Origin: Polaromonas sp.
Lineage (GTDB): Bacteria; Pseudomonadota; Gammaproteobacteria; Burkholderiales; Burkholderiaceae_C
DNA length: 51,709 nt
Direction of reading: 5' to 3'
NCBI RefSeq assembly: GCF_030689685.1
Contig: NZ_JAUYEY010000057.1
Span: 1 to 51,709, forward strand
Position 1 is the stretch's first letter. Each line of letters begins with the position of its first letter. The notes under the pieces are model-generated. The model searched no databases. It was not told the origin of the DNA and was given only the letters and a program-made list of their open reading frames with translations. The translations under genes and the position numbers were made by a program. Below are positions 27,799 through 36,851 of the stretch, in pieces.

Positions 27799-29562
27799 TT
27801 ACAGCAGCGCCGCCGGCTCGTCGCTGGCCAGCACCTGCGCGGCCCACAGTGTGAGTTTGCCCGTATCGGCCCGCAGGACCTGCTGCTTGACCGCGAGGAT
27901 TTGCGAGGGGTGCATGGAAAAGCTGCGCAACCCCAGGCCCAGCAGCAGGCGCGTCATGGTGACGTCGCCAGCCATCTCGCCGCAGACGCTGACGCCCTTG
28001 CCCTGAGCGTTGCATTCGGCAATCGTGTCGGCAATCAAGCGCAGCACCGCCGGATGACAAGGGTCGTACAGGTGCGCTACCGCTTCGTCGGCACGGTCAA
28101 TCGCCAGCGTGTACTGAATCAGGTCGTTGGTGCCAATCGACAGGAAGTCAAAGTACTTCAGAAACAGTTTGACGGTCAGCGCGGCGGCGGGGATTTCGAT
28201 CATCGCGCCCAGCTGCACCGGTCCATAGGCGATGCCCTTGTTGTCGAGCGCGGCCCGCGCAAAGTCGAGCAGCGACAGGGTCTGGCGGATCTCGCTGCCG
28301 TGGGCCAGCATGGGCACCAGCAGATTGACCGGGCCGTGCGCGGCAGCACGCAAAATCGCCCGCAATTGCGTCAGAAACATCGGCGGGTCGGCCAGGCTCC
28401 AGCGGATCGCGCGCAGGCCAAGCGCCGGGTTCAACTGCCCGTCCTGCGCCTTGCCGACCAGCCTGTCGAGCGGCTTGTCGGAGCCGATGTCCACCGTGCG
28501 TATCGTCACTGGCAGGCCGTTCATGCCTTCAACCGCCTTGCGGTAGGCCAGGTACTGCTCCTGCTCGTCGGGCAACCTGCCGGTGCGGCCCATGAACAAA
28601 AACTCACTGCGAAACAGGCCGACGCCGGCCGCGCCCACCTTGACGGCGCCCACCGTGTCTTCGGGCATTTCAATGTTGGCCAGCAGCTCGACCTTGTGGC
28701 CGTCCAGCGTCAGCGCTGCGGTGTGGATCAGCCGGTTCAGGCGCTGGCGCTCCAGCTCGCCCTGGCGCTGCTTGAAGCCGTATTCGGCCAGGATGATGGG
28801 TGAAGGGTCGACGATCAACACGCCGGCATCGCCGTCGATGATGACCCAGTCGTCCTGTTCGATCAACTGGCTGGCGCTGCGCGCGCCGACCACCGCCGGA
28901 ATGTCCAGGCTGCGCGCCACAATGGCCGTGTGGGATGTTTTGCCGCCCACATCGGTTGCAAAACCAACAAACAGGCTTTGCTTGAACTGCAGCATGTCGG
29001 CCGGCGAGATGTCGTGCGCAATCAGCACCAGCGGCACATCCATGGTGTCGTCGAGCAGCAGGTCCTGCTGGCGCGACGGGCGGGTGGCGGCCTGTGGTGC
29101 GGCGTGCAGCACGGGCGACGCCACGCCTTTCATGTAGCCCAGCATGCGCTCGACCACCTGCTCCAGATCCGCCTTGCGCTCGCGCAGGTACTCGTCTTCC
29201 ATGTCGTCGAACTGCCGGGCAATGATTTCGTACTGCGTGGTCAGCGCCCACTCGGCGTTGTAGAGTCGGTCGTTGATCCAGTGCTTGACGCCGCTGGTGA
29301 GTTGCTCGTCCTGCAGCAGCATCAGGTGCACGTCGAGCAATGCCGACAACTCATGCGGCGCATCCTTGGGCAGGTCGCGCTGCACCCGCGTGATTTCTTC
29401 GGAAACCGCATCGCGGGCCACGCGCAGGCGCTGGATTTCTTCCAAGGTCTTCGAGGCGTCGATGAAATAATGCGCCACATCGGCACGGCTCGACGCCACC
29501 AGCACGGCCCGCCCAATGGCGATGCCGCGTGAGACCGCGAGGCCGTGCACTGAAAATGTCAC
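27799..29562 (-). CDS. ptsI: Phosphoenolpyruvate-protein phosphotransferase (enzyme I)
   Basis: Enzyme I takes phosphate from PEP and passes it to HPr. The 587-residue protein has the phospho-His211 in GGKTSHTAIVARSL, the PEP-binding domain with RSEFLFMGR, RTVDIGSDK and MIEIPAAAL, and the active-site Cys segment VSVCGEMAGD. It starts with GTG at 29562. With EIIA-Man-type protein and HPr but no EIIB/EIIC here, the chain is likely regulatory rather than for sugar uptake, as known for many betaproteobacteria. Confidence 0.96.
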   Translation of the reverse strand: MTFSVHGLAVSRGIAIGRAVLVASSRADVAHYFIDASKTLEEIQRLRVARDAVSEEITRVQRDLPKDAPHELSALLDVHLMLLQDEQLTSGVKHWINDRLYNAEWALTTQYEIIARQFDDMEDEYLRERKADLEQVVERMLGYMKGVASPVLHAAPQAATRPSRQQDLLLDDTMDVPLVLIAHDISPADMLQFKQSLFVGFATDVGGKTSHTAIVARSLDIPAVVGARSASQLIEQDDWVIIDGDAGVLIVDPSPIILAEYGFKQRQGELERQRLNRLIHTAALTLDGHKVELLANIEMPEDTVGAVKVGAAGVGLFRSEFLFMGRTGRLPDEQEQYLAYRKAVEGMNGLPVTIRTVDIGSDKPLDRLVGKAQDGQLNPALGLRAIRWSLADPPMFLTQLRAILRAAAHGPVNLLVPMLAHGSEIRQTLSLLDFARAALDNKGIAYGPVQLGAMIEIPAAALTVKLFLKYFDFLSIGTNDLIQYTLAIDRADEAVAHLYDPCHPAVLRLIADTIAECNAQGKGVSVCGEMAGDVTMTRLLLGLGLRSFSMHPSQILAVKQQVLRADTGKLTLWAAQVLASDEPAALL

Positions 29563-29723
29563 GGCGACTCCTTGATACAGGGCCGCGATGCGCAGCGAGC
29601 CGGATAAAACCAGTCCGAGCCGCGGAACCGGCTTTGCCGGGCCGCAGGCGGGGCGGCCCCTCTCGTGATGAAAGGGGCAGGGAGACGCCGCAGGTTACGC
29701 GAAGCGAGCGACCGTGGGGGCAT
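29563..29723. repeat. Intergenic repeat-like segment between ptsH and ptsI
   Basis: This 160-base gap holds a GC-rich stem-forming block (ccggctttgccgggccgcag followed by gcggggcggcccc) and the word gcgaagcgagcgaccgt. Such blocks are common between Comamonadaceae genes. No gene is seen. It could fold in the mRNA between ptsH and ptsI and alter their relative expression. Confidence 0.45.
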
Positions 29724-29993
29724 TTATTCCCCTTCGCCGAATTTATCCGCGATCAGCGCAAGAATCGCATCCATCGCCTGCTGCTCGTCAGCCCCATCGG
29801 TTTCGATCTCGACGGTGCTGCCCAGGCCGGCGGCCAGCATCATCACGCCCATGATGCTTTTGGCGTTGACGCGGCGCTCGCCCTTGGTCATCCAGACCTC
29901 GCAGGCAAAACTGCCCGCGAGTTTGGTGAGTTTGGCCGAGGCTCTAGCGTGCAGGCCCAATTTATTGTTGATGGTCGTGCTGTTCTTTGTCAT
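29724..29993 (-). CDS. ptsH: Phosphocarrier protein HPr
   Basis: An 89-residue HPr. The phosphorylated His15 lies in NKLGLHARASAKL, and Ser46 sits in NAKSIMGVMMLAAG, the site used by HPr kinase in bacteria that have it. The end is acidic (GEGE). Its start overlaps the end of the EIIA gene by 32 bases. Confidence 0.96.
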   Translation of the reverse strand: MTKNSTTINNKLGLHARASAKLTKLAGSFACEVWMTKGERRVNAKSIMGVMMLAAGLGSTVEIETDGADEQQAMDAILALIADKFGEGE

Positions 29994-30405
29994 GATTTCT
30001 GCGAGCTTGATTCTGCGGTGCGGTGATGGCGACCTGCATCACACCCTGTGTTCCGCCCAGCACCGCACGCGCCACCAGCGCATCCAGCGGCTCGTGCCGG
30101 TAAGACACGGTGCGCAGCAGCATCGGCAGGTTGACGCCAGTGATCAGCTTGGAATGCACGCCGTCCACCAGTTTTTGCGCCACATTGCAGGGCGTGGCGC
30201 CAAACACGTCGGCCAGCACCAGCGCGTGCGAGGTGCCGAGCTGGCGAAACACGATGCGCGCCTGCGCCAGGGTTTCTTCCGGCGGCGTGTTGGGCTGCAC
30301 GTCCAGCGCCACCACACCGGCCGGGTTGTCCGGGAAAACATGCAGCACGCATTGCCGCAGGGCTGAGGCCAGGGGCGCGTGGGCGATGATGAGAATGCCG
30401 TTCAT
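29962..30405 (-). CDS. PTS EIIA component, mannose (EIIA-Man) type
   Basis: A 147-residue EIIA of the mannose/fructose family. The phospho-acceptor is His9 in ILIIAHAPLA, and LADVFGATPCNVAQ and ITGVNLPMLLR are conserved. It would receive phosphate from HPr. No EIIB, EIIC or EIID genes follow, so a regulatory role is expected. Its ATG overlaps the MFS stop codon. The last 15 residues (NHDKEQHDHQQ) are His/Gln-rich and read through the HPr start. Confidence 0.93.
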   Translation of the reverse strand: MNGILIIAHAPLASALRQCVLHVFPDNPAGVVALDVQPNTPPEETLAQARIVFRQLGTSHALVLADVFGATPCNVAQKLVDGVHSKLITGVNLPMLLRTVSYRHEPLDALVARAVLGGTQGVMQVAITAPQNQARRNHDKEQHDHQQ

Positions 30406-31652
30406 TGCGGAGAATTATCAGCGTTCACGCTGAGGAAATAGGCGTATGAGGCTATACAACAACACAAAAACACCCCGAAGGCCGCCTGAAAGCTCGCCAC
30501 TTCGGCCAGCCCCGCAGCCTTGAAGGCATCGATCAGCAGCCCAATGCCCCACTGCACCACAAACACACCCGAGAAAATCACCAGGTTGTAGGCCGACAGC
30601 GCGCGCCCCGCCAGCGAGGCATGAAACGCCATGCCCACCGCCGGCTGCGCCAGGCTCATGGCGCTGCAGCTCATGCAAAACAGGGCCCAACCGAGCCAGC
30701 CTGTCGCGGCGCCCGCAAAGATATTGAAGGCCAGCACCGCGATGCTCAGCGGCACGCCCCAGGCTACCAGGCGCGTGGCATGCCAGCCGTGCCGGACCAG
30801 CCAGGGGTTGACCATGCCCCAGACCCAGAAAGTCACCAGCATGGTGGCGTTGATGTAGAAGAGGCCGGTGGCCGACTCCAGCGGCGTGTAACCCGCAACC
30901 CGCACCATCCAGGGCCCGGCCCACAAAGTCTGCACGGCGACCAGCCCGCCGTAGTTGAAGAAAGCCAGCGGCGTCATCTTCTGAAAATAGCGGTTACGCA
31001 GCACGTCCACGTACCGGCCGGGGGGTCGAACGCCTTCGGCCGGCGCCGGAACCACCACGTTCCAGTGCGGAACCACCCAGGCAATACACACCATCGAAAT
31101 AATGATCAATCCCGCCAAAATCCAGAACAGCGCGCGCCAGCCGGTCAATGGCATCAGCCACTGCACCGGCAAGGTGGACGCCAACATGCCGAGCGAGGCT
31201 GTCATCAGCATCCAGGAGTTGGCGCGCAGCAGCGCGGCGGGCTCCAGCCAGCGGCGGTAGCCGGTCAGCGGCGCCATCAGGCAGGCGCTGACGCCCATGC
31301 CCACCACCACGCGGGACGCCAGCAGCCAGGAGAAACTGGTCGCCAGCGAAAACGCCAGGCTACCGATCACCGACAGGCCCAGAAACCAGAGAATCACGCG
31401 TTTCGGCCCGTGGCGGTCCAGCCAGGCGCCCAGCGGCAACTGCATGGCCGCAAAGCCGAGGAAATAGCCGCCCGCCAGCAGCCCGAGGTCGCGCGCCTGC
31501 AGCGAGAACTCTTGCGTCAGCACCGGCGACAAGGTGGCCGTGATGGCCCGCACCAGGGCCGAACAGAAGTAGGCCGCTGCAAACGCCAGGAAAACAATGG
31601 CGGCGGTTTTGGGGGGAAGGTAGCCGGCGCTGTCGGCCTGCGCCGTCGTCAT
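30402..31652 (-). CDS. MFS transporter
   Basis: A 416-residue major facilitator with 12 predicted membrane helices. The family signature GAWLDRHGPKR lies between helices 2 and 3, and a central loop holds PAEGVRPPGRYVDV. The substrate is not recognisable. It overlaps the lipoprotein gene upstream and the EIIA gene downstream by ATGA, so transport and PTS genes are translated together. Confidence 0.88.
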   Translation of the reverse strand: MTTAQADSAGYLPPKTAAIVFLAFAAAYFCSALVRAITATLSPVLTQEFSLQARDLGLLAGGYFLGFAAMQLPLGAWLDRHGPKRVILWFLGLSVIGSLAFSLATSFSWLLASRVVVGMGVSACLMAPLTGYRRWLEPAALLRANSWMLMTASLGMLASTLPVQWLMPLTGWRALFWILAGLIIISMVCIAWVVPHWNVVVPAPAEGVRPPGRYVDVLRNRYFQKMTPLAFFNYGGLVAVQTLWAGPWMVRVAGYTPLESATGLFYINATMLVTFWVWGMVNPWLVRHGWHATRLVAWGVPLSIAVLAFNIFAGAATGWLGWALFCMSCSAMSLAQPAVGMAFHASLAGRALSAYNLVIFSGVFVVQWGIGLLIDAFKAAGLAEVASFQAAFGVFLCCCIASYAYFLSVNADNSPQ

Positions 31653-32227
31653 GCAGCCGGCTCAAACTTGAGGCTGGAGAAAAAAGTCTCGGCCACCTCG
31701 GCACTCATCACGTCGGCATACAGCACCACCTGGAACAGCTGCGAGCCGCGCGAGAAATAAGCCACCTGCCCGGCCACGGCCCGGCCGTCGGCGCGCTGCC
31801 CCTGGGCTTTGACCAGAAGCGCCGGCGCGCCAGTGGCCATGCCCGTTGGTCGGAAGGACGATACCTGCGTGGCGCCAGCGACAAGGCCGACCGGCCCGGC
31901 CTTCATGTTGGCCAGCGTCAGCGCCTGCCACTGGGCCAGCACCGCCTCGGCTTTTGATGCGTCGCCGATGTCGGCCACCGCCACCGCAAAGGTCGCACCG
32001 CCGGCATCACAGCCCAGCATGCGCAGCGCCACCGGCTGGCCGCCCAGCGGCACGGATTTTTCGGCCTTGTCGGGTTTGCAGGGCAGCAGCAGCGCCAGGC
32101 CGGTGTTGTCCGGCCGGACTTCTCGCCAGTTGAAGGTCGGGTTGCAGGCGGCCAGCGTCAAGAAGGCCGCAGCCAGCAAAGCCAGTCGCGGCGCGGTCAC
32201 GGGCAAAGACAACTGATAAGCATGCAT
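31649..32227 (-). CDS. Putative lipoprotein of unknown function
   Basis: A 192-residue protein with a signal sequence ending in the lipobox LAAC (Cys28). The mature part starts NPTFNWREVRPDNTGL, which is reminiscent of small conserved lipoproteins of Burkholderiales, and ends in a VAETFFSSLKFE segment. It is the first gene of the operon with MFS, EIIA, HPr and enzyme I, overlapping the MFS start. Function unknown. Confidence 0.75.
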   Translation of the reverse strand: MHAYQLSLPVTAPRLALLAAAFLTLAACNPTFNWREVRPDNTGLALLLPCKPDKAEKSVPLGGQPVALRMLGCDAGGATFAVAVADIGDASKAEAVLAQWQALTLANMKAGPVGLVAGATQVSSFRPTGMATGAPALLVKAQGQRADGRAVAGQVAYFSRGSQLFQVVLYADVMSAEVAETFFSSLKFEPAA

Positions 32228-32368
32228 GGCACTTTACAGGGATTTGCGCGCCAGACTGGGGATGGCTCGCGCCAGAGGCCCGCTCAGGCAGGGATTTGCA
32301 CCGCTTTGGCGCACGCTCGACGCCGACTCCTGCACCAATCTGGGCACGCTGCTTGCTTGGATGGTTTC

Positions 32369-33592
32369 ATGCTTTCTGCCCTGCGCCACCACCCTGCCCC
32401 GCTGGCTTCGCCGACCGCTGGCTATCTGCCGGGCGCTGACCAGCCGGTCTGGCGCGACAAACTGTCGCAACTGCTGGAATCCACCGGCGAAGGCATTTTT
32501 GGCATCGACATGGACGGCCGCTGCACCTTCATCAACCGCGCTGGTGCCGAGCAATTGGGCTACGCACCGGCCGAGGTGCTGGGCCGCAACATGCACGAGC
32601 TGGCACACCACAGCCAAGCCGACGGCGCGCATTACCCCGAGCAGCTCTGCCCCATCTTCAACGCCTTCCGCAAGGCCCTGCCCTGCCGCATAGACACCGA
32701 GCTGTTCTGGCGTAAAAACGGCAGCGCGTTCGCCGTCGAATACTCGTCCTACCCCATCGTGGATGGCGGCGTGGTGCAGGGTGCGGTGGTCACCTTTGTC
32801 GATATCTCGGCGCGGCGCCAGGCCGAAGACGCATTGCGCCAGGCCCATGCAGTGCTGGAGCAGCGCGTCAGTGAGCGCACGCTGGCCCTGTCCGAAGCGC
32901 TACAGCAACTGCGCGAACTCTCGGCCTACACCCACAGCGTGCGCGAGGAAGAGCGCACCCGCATCGCACGCGAGGTGCATGACGAGTTGGGCAGCCTGCT
33001 GGTGGCCCTGAAAATGGATGTCGGCTGGCTGGACAAACGCCTGCAGGATCTTGGATCGTCGCCTGCCGTCTCCGCGCAACAGCAGCGCGACACCATGCGC
33101 AGCAAGTGCCAGAACATGGGCCGGCAGATAGAAATCGCGGTGGACAACGTGGGCCGCATCATCACCGACCTGCGCCCCAGCATCCTGGACCACCAGGGCC
33201 TGTGGGCCGCGCTGGACTGGCAGGCGCACGAGTTTGTGCAGTCGGCCGAGCTGGCGCTGGACTGGCAGATGGACATCAGCGAAGCCGCCGCCCTGCCTGA
33301 GCAGCAGGCCATCGCGATTTTTCGCATCTTCCAGGAAATGCTCAGCAATGTGGGCCGGCACGCGCAGGCCAGCCGGGTGGCCATCACCATCCAGGCCACG
33401 GCAACAGACATCCATATCCGCGTGCAGGACAACGGCCGGGGTGCCGCGCCGGAAGCCTTTGAGGCGGCCAACGCCTACGGTGTCATGGGTATGCGCGAAC
33501 GCGCACGGCATTGGGGCGGCACACTAGCGATTGCAAGCCAAATCGGCCTTGGGTCCTTGTTTCACCTGCGTATACAGCTCCTGAATTCATAG
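32369..33592 (+). CDS. NarX-type cytoplasmic PAS sensor histidine kinase
   Basis: A 407-residue histidine kinase. A PAS domain (about 35-155, LLESTGEGIFGIDMDGRCTF) is followed by a coiled-coil linker and a HisKA_3 dimerisation domain with phospho-His204 (AREVHDELGSL). The HATPase has EMLSNVGRHAQ (N box) and DNGRGAAPEAF (G box). There is no transmembrane segment, so the signal is probably intracellular. ATG at 32369 is chosen because the longer frame overlaps the divergent gene. It is followed 11 bases later by its LuxR-type regulator and lies upstream of the cyanate/nitrate transporter genes. Confidence 0.9.
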   Translation: MLSALRHHPAPLASPTAGYLPGADQPVWRDKLSQLLESTGEGIFGIDMDGRCTFINRAGAEQLGYAPAEVLGRNMHELAHHSQADGAHYPEQLCPIFNAFRKALPCRIDTELFWRKNGSAFAVEYSSYPIVDGGVVQGAVVTFVDISARRQAEDALRQAHAVLEQRVSERTLALSEALQQLRELSAYTHSVREEERTRIAREVHDELGSLLVALKMDVGWLDKRLQDLGSSPAVSAQQQRDTMRSKCQNMGRQIEIAVDNVGRIITDLRPSILDHQGLWAALDWQAHEFVQSAELALDWQMDISEAAALPEQQAIAIFRIFQEMLSNVGRHAQASRVAITIQATATDIHIRVQDNGRGAAPEAFEAANAYGVMGMRERARHWGGTLAIASQIGLGSLFHLRIQLLNS

Positions 33593-33603
33593 CAAATCGA
33601 CAC

Positions 33604-34272
33604 ATGACAAACATCAGAATCCTGATCGGTGACGACCACCGCATCGTGCGCGAAGGCCTCAAGCAGGTGCTGGCCGACGCGCCCGACATTGAAGTGGTCG
33701 CCGAGGCCGAGACCGGCCCCGACATCCTGCTACAGGTGGACGCCCTGGGCGGCCATGAAGGCTTGGGCGCGGTGCTGCTGGACATCGCCCTGCCCGACCG
33801 AGACGGCATGGACGTGTTGCAGGCTCTGAAAAAAGCCTGGCCGCTGCTGCCGGTGCTGATGCTCAGCACCTACCCCGAAAAACAGTACGCCGTGCGCTGC
33901 ATCAAGCTGGGCGCGGCCGGCTACCTCAACAAAAGCGCGCATCCCGACGACATGATTGCCGCCGTGCGCAAAGTGGCTTCAGGCGGCATGTATGTCTCGG
34001 CAGTGGCCGCCGAGGCCTTGGCCAGTGCCATCTCCAAAGGTTCAGGCAGTAGCGCGGCGCGCGGCACTGAGGCCCTGTCGCACCGCGAGCACCAGGTCTT
34101 CCGGCTGCTGACGGCCGGCAAGTCCGTGGGCGAAATTGGTGCGCAGCTCGGCCTGGCCTCCAACACAGTCAGCACCTACCGCCTGCGCATCCTGGAGAAA
34201 ACCGGCACCAAAAACGATGTGGAGCTGGCGCTGTATGCCGAGCGCCACACCAAAACACCGTTCAGCGCCTGA
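33604..34272 (+). CDS. NarL/FixJ-family response regulator
   Basis: A 222-residue regulator. The receiver domain has the acidic pocket D10-D11, phospho-acceptor Asp60 (VLLDIALPDRDG) and the conserved Lys in GYLNKSAHP. A LuxR-type helix-turn-helix follows (LSHREHQVFRLLTAGKSVGE through SNTVSTYRLRILEKTG). It pairs with the kinase just upstream. The neighbouring transporter/cyanase operon is the obvious candidate target. Confidence 0.93.
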   Translation: MTNIRILIGDDHRIVREGLKQVLADAPDIEVVAEAETGPDILLQVDALGGHEGLGAVLLDIALPDRDGMDVLQALKKAWPLLPVLMLSTYPEKQYAVRCIKLGAAGYLNKSAHPDDMIAAVRKVASGGMYVSAVAAEALASAISKGSGSSAARGTEALSHREHQVFRLLTAGKSVGEIGAQLGLASNTVSTYRLRILEKTGTKNDVELALYAERHTKTPFSA

Positions 34273-34419
34273 ATCGCCGGGCCAGGGCGCTACTTTTGTA
34301 GTGCCCGCCCTACACGCCGTCATGCAGGGCAGCGCGATATGCAGTACCGGGCGCCGCCCTGGCCCAAAGTGGCGCGCGCCTTGCAAGGTGCAAGCATCTT
34401 CAATTGAAAGGTGCGCGCC
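34273..34419. promoter_or_regulatory. Regulatory gap before the ABC/cyanase operon with an 11-bp inverted repeat
   Basis: gggccagggcg (34279-34289) is the exact inverse of cgccctggccc (34355-34365). The loop contains ctacttttgtag (34290-34301), itself a small inverted repeat and loosely like the TACyymT half sites bound by NarL-type regulators. The region sits between the regulator and the transporter genes, so it may act both as terminator and as operator. No clear -35/-10 pair is seen. Confidence 0.45.
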
Positions 34420-35823
34420 ATGTCTGACCGCTTCTCCCCCTACGACGCCGACCGGCCCCTGATGCTCAAGTGCAGCTGCGGCGGTGACCACGCCCCGGCC
34501 GACCACCACCCGGAGATGAACGCGGACGGCGCCGCCGCCGAGCTGCGCCGGCGCAGCCTGAGCAGCGAGTTCGAGGCCTACTCGAATGAATTCATTGAAG
34601 CCACGCTGGTCAAGGCCCTCTTCCCCCAGGACGAAGTACGCCGCCGCTTCCTGCGCGCCGTCGGCAAAGGCACGGCCATGGCCGCGATTGCCAGCGTGCT
34701 GCCGGTCGGCACCATGCAGGCCATGGCGCAGGACAAAGGCAAGCTGGAAAAAACCAACCTGAAAATCGGCTTTATCCCGATTACCTGCGCCACGCCACTG
34801 ATCATGGCGCACCCGCTGGGCTTCTACAGCAAGGAGGGGCTGAATGTTGAAGTTGTCAAGACAGCAGGCTGGGCGCTGATACGCGACAAGATGATCAACA
34901 AGGAGTACGACGCCACGCACTTCCTCAGCCCCATGCCGTTGGCGATTTCCATGGGCGTGGGCTCGAACCCGGTGCCCATGAATGTGGCCACCATCCAGAA
35001 CACCAACGGCCAGGCCATCACCCTGGCCAACAAACACAAGGACAAGCGCGACCCCAAGATGTGGAAGGGCTTCAAGTTTGCCGTGCCTTTTGAGTTCAGC
35101 ATGCACAACTTTTTGCTGCGGTACTACGTGGCCGAAGCCGGGCTGAACCCCGACACCGACATCCAGATCCGCGTGGTGCCGCCGCCCGAGATGGTGGCCA
35201 ACCTGCGCGCCGGCAACATCGACGGCTACCTCGGCCCTGACCCTTTCAACCAGCGTGCGGTGTATGAAGAAATAGGGTTCATCCACCTGCTGACGAAAGA
35301 GCTGTGGAACGGCCACCCCTGCTGCGCCTTTGGCACCAGCACCGAGTTCATCCAGAAAAACCCCAACACCTTTGCCGCGCTGTATCGCTCGGTGCTGACC
35401 GCCGCCGCCATGGCGCGTGATCCGAAAAACCGCGAACTGATCGCCAAGGTGATTGCACCGCAGGCCTACCTGAACCAGCCCGAAACCGTGTTGTCGCAGG
35501 TGCTGACCGGCCGCTTTGCCGACGGCCTGGGCAATATCAAGACCGTGCCGGACCGCGCCGACTTCGACCCGATCCCGTGGCAGTCAATGGCGGTGTGGAT
35601 GCTGACGCAAATGAAACGCTGGGGCTACGTCAAGGGCGACATCAACTACAAACAGATCGCCGAGAAAGTCTTTCTGCTGACCGATGCCAAAAAGCGCATG
35701 GCCGACCTGGGCCAAAAAGCACCGGATGGCGCATACCCCAAGTTCACGGTCATGGGCAAGGTGTTTGATGCGGCCAAGCCGGATGAATACCTCAAGTCCT
35801 TCGCGATCAACAAGATGGGCTGA
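34420..35823 (+). CDS. ABC transporter substrate-binding protein, NrtA/CynA/CmpA type
   Basis: A 467-residue binding protein of the nitrate/cyanate/bicarbonate family. It has the KIGFIPITCATPLIMAHPLG start of the mature domain, HFLSPMPLAISMG, PPEMVANLRAGNIDGYLGPD and WNGHPCCAFG. A twin-arginine type motif RRRFLRAVGK lies near residues 74-83, so about 70 residues precede the export signal. That leader contains CSCGGDH and a His-rich stretch. Next to cynS, cyanate is the likeliest ligand; nitrate is possible. An in-frame GTG at 34411 is an alternative start. Confidence 0.88.
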   Translation: MSDRFSPYDADRPLMLKCSCGGDHAPADHHPEMNADGAAAELRRRSLSSEFEAYSNEFIEATLVKALFPQDEVRRRFLRAVGKGTAMAAIASVLPVGTMQAMAQDKGKLEKTNLKIGFIPITCATPLIMAHPLGFYSKEGLNVEVVKTAGWALIRDKMINKEYDATHFLSPMPLAISMGVGSNPVPMNVATIQNTNGQAITLANKHKDKRDPKMWKGFKFAVPFEFSMHNFLLRYYVAEAGLNPDTDIQIRVVPPPEMVANLRAGNIDGYLGPDPFNQRAVYEEIGFIHLLTKELWNGHPCCAFGTSTEFIQKNPNTFAALYRSVLTAAAMARDPKNRELIAKVIAPQAYLNQPETVLSQVLTGRFADGLGNIKTVPDRADFDPIPWQSMAVWMLTQMKRWGYVKGDINYKQIAEKVFLLTDAKKRMADLGQKAPDGAYPKFTVMGKVFDAAKPDEYLKSFAINKMG

Positions 35824-35837
35824 CGAAGACTTGGATT

Positions 35838-35952
35838 CCCCCCTCTCCCTCTGGGAGTGGGTTGGGGTGAGGGCTCCCCGCCATCCACACAACAACAGAA
35901 CCTCGAACGCTGAAGACCCTCACCCCTGCCCTCTCCCAAAGGGCGAGGGAGG
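35838..35952. repeat. Palindromic repeat pair between the binding-protein and permease genes
   Basis: ccctctccctctgggagtgg with gttggggtgaggg (from about 35838) is followed by the inverse copy ccctcacccctgccctctcc plus caaagggcgaggg (35917-35949). The 45-base spacer is unrelated. The pair lies inside an operon and could fold in the mRNA, lowering permease expression relative to the binding protein or stabilising the upstream message. Same family as in lipB and mod. Confidence 0.8.
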
Positions 35953-35984
35953 AAAGCAAATACCGAACACTGACCACAACTGTT

Positions 35985-36851
35985 ATGGACATTTTCAAAA
36001 CCCTGAACTTCAAGGCCACGCTGGTGTCGGTGCTGCTGCTGCTGGTGTTTCTGGCGGCTTGGCAACTGGCCACCCTGCCGACGCCCGGCGCTGTCACCGG
36101 CAGCGCAGCGTCTACCGAGCAGGCCGAGTACATGAAGATGCTGGGCAAGGACCCGGGCACGGCCAAAACGGGTGGCTTTCCCACGCCGCTGCAGATGGGC
36201 CAGACCGCCTGGAAACACCTGGCCGACCCGTTTTACGACAACGGGCCCAACGACAAGGGCATTGCCATCCAACTGGGCTACTCGCTGGCGCGTGTCGGCC
36301 TGGGTTTTCTGCTGGCCTGCCTGGTGGCGATTCCGCTGGGTTTTGTGATTGGCATGTCGCCGCTGCTGCGCCGCGCGCTCGACCCGTTTATCCAGGTGCT
36401 CAAACCGATATCACCATTGGCCTGGATGCCGCTGGCGCTGTACACCATCAAGGACTCATCAACTTCGGGCATTTTTGTGATTTTTATCTGCTCGGTCTGG
36501 CCCATGCTGATCAACACCGCCTTTGGTGTGTCGGCTGTCAAGCGTGAATGGCTCAACGTCGCCAAGACGCTGGAAGTCAAGCCGCTGCGCAAAGCCTTCC
36601 TCGTCATCCTGCCGGCCGCTGCGCCCACCATATTGACCGGTATGCGTATCTCCATGGGCATCGCCTGGCTGGTCATCGTCGCCGCCGAGATGCTGGTGGG
36701 CGGCACCGGCATTGGCTACTTTGTCTGGAACGAATGGAACAACCTGTCGCTGACCAACGTGATTTTTGCCATCGTGGTGATTGGCGTGATGGGCATGCTG
36801 CTGGACCTGATGTTTGCGCAGTTGCAGAAGTGGGTGACCTATGCTGAATGA
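35985..36851 (+). CDS. ABC transporter permease, NrtB/CynB type
   Basis: A 288-residue inner-membrane permease with about six helices. The conserved coupling loop is VAKTLEVKPLRKAFLVILPA, and ISPLAWMPLALYTIKD matches nitrate/cyanate permeases. A hydrophilic periplasmic loop (about 30-95) follows the first helix. It overlaps the ATPase gene by 11 bases. Confidence 0.92.
   Translation: MDIFKTLNFKATLVSVLLLLVFLAAWQLATLPTPGAVTGSAASTEQAEYMKMLGKDPGTAKTGGFPTPLQMGQTAWKHLADPFYDNGPNDKGIAIQLGYSLARVGLGFLLACLVAIPLGFVIGMSPLLRRALDPFIQVLKPISPLAWMPLALYTIKDSSTSGIFVIFICSVWPMLINTAFGVSAVKREWLNVAKTLEVKPLRKAFLVILPAAAPTILTGMRISMGIAWLVIVAAEMLVGGTGIGYFVWNEWNNLSLTNVIFAIVVIGVMGMLLDLMFAQLQKWVTYAE

Noticed and set aside
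30621..31760. 379-codon plus-strand frame across the MFS gene
   Set aside because: Composition is His/Gln/Arg-heavy shadow sequence opposite a clear transporter gene.
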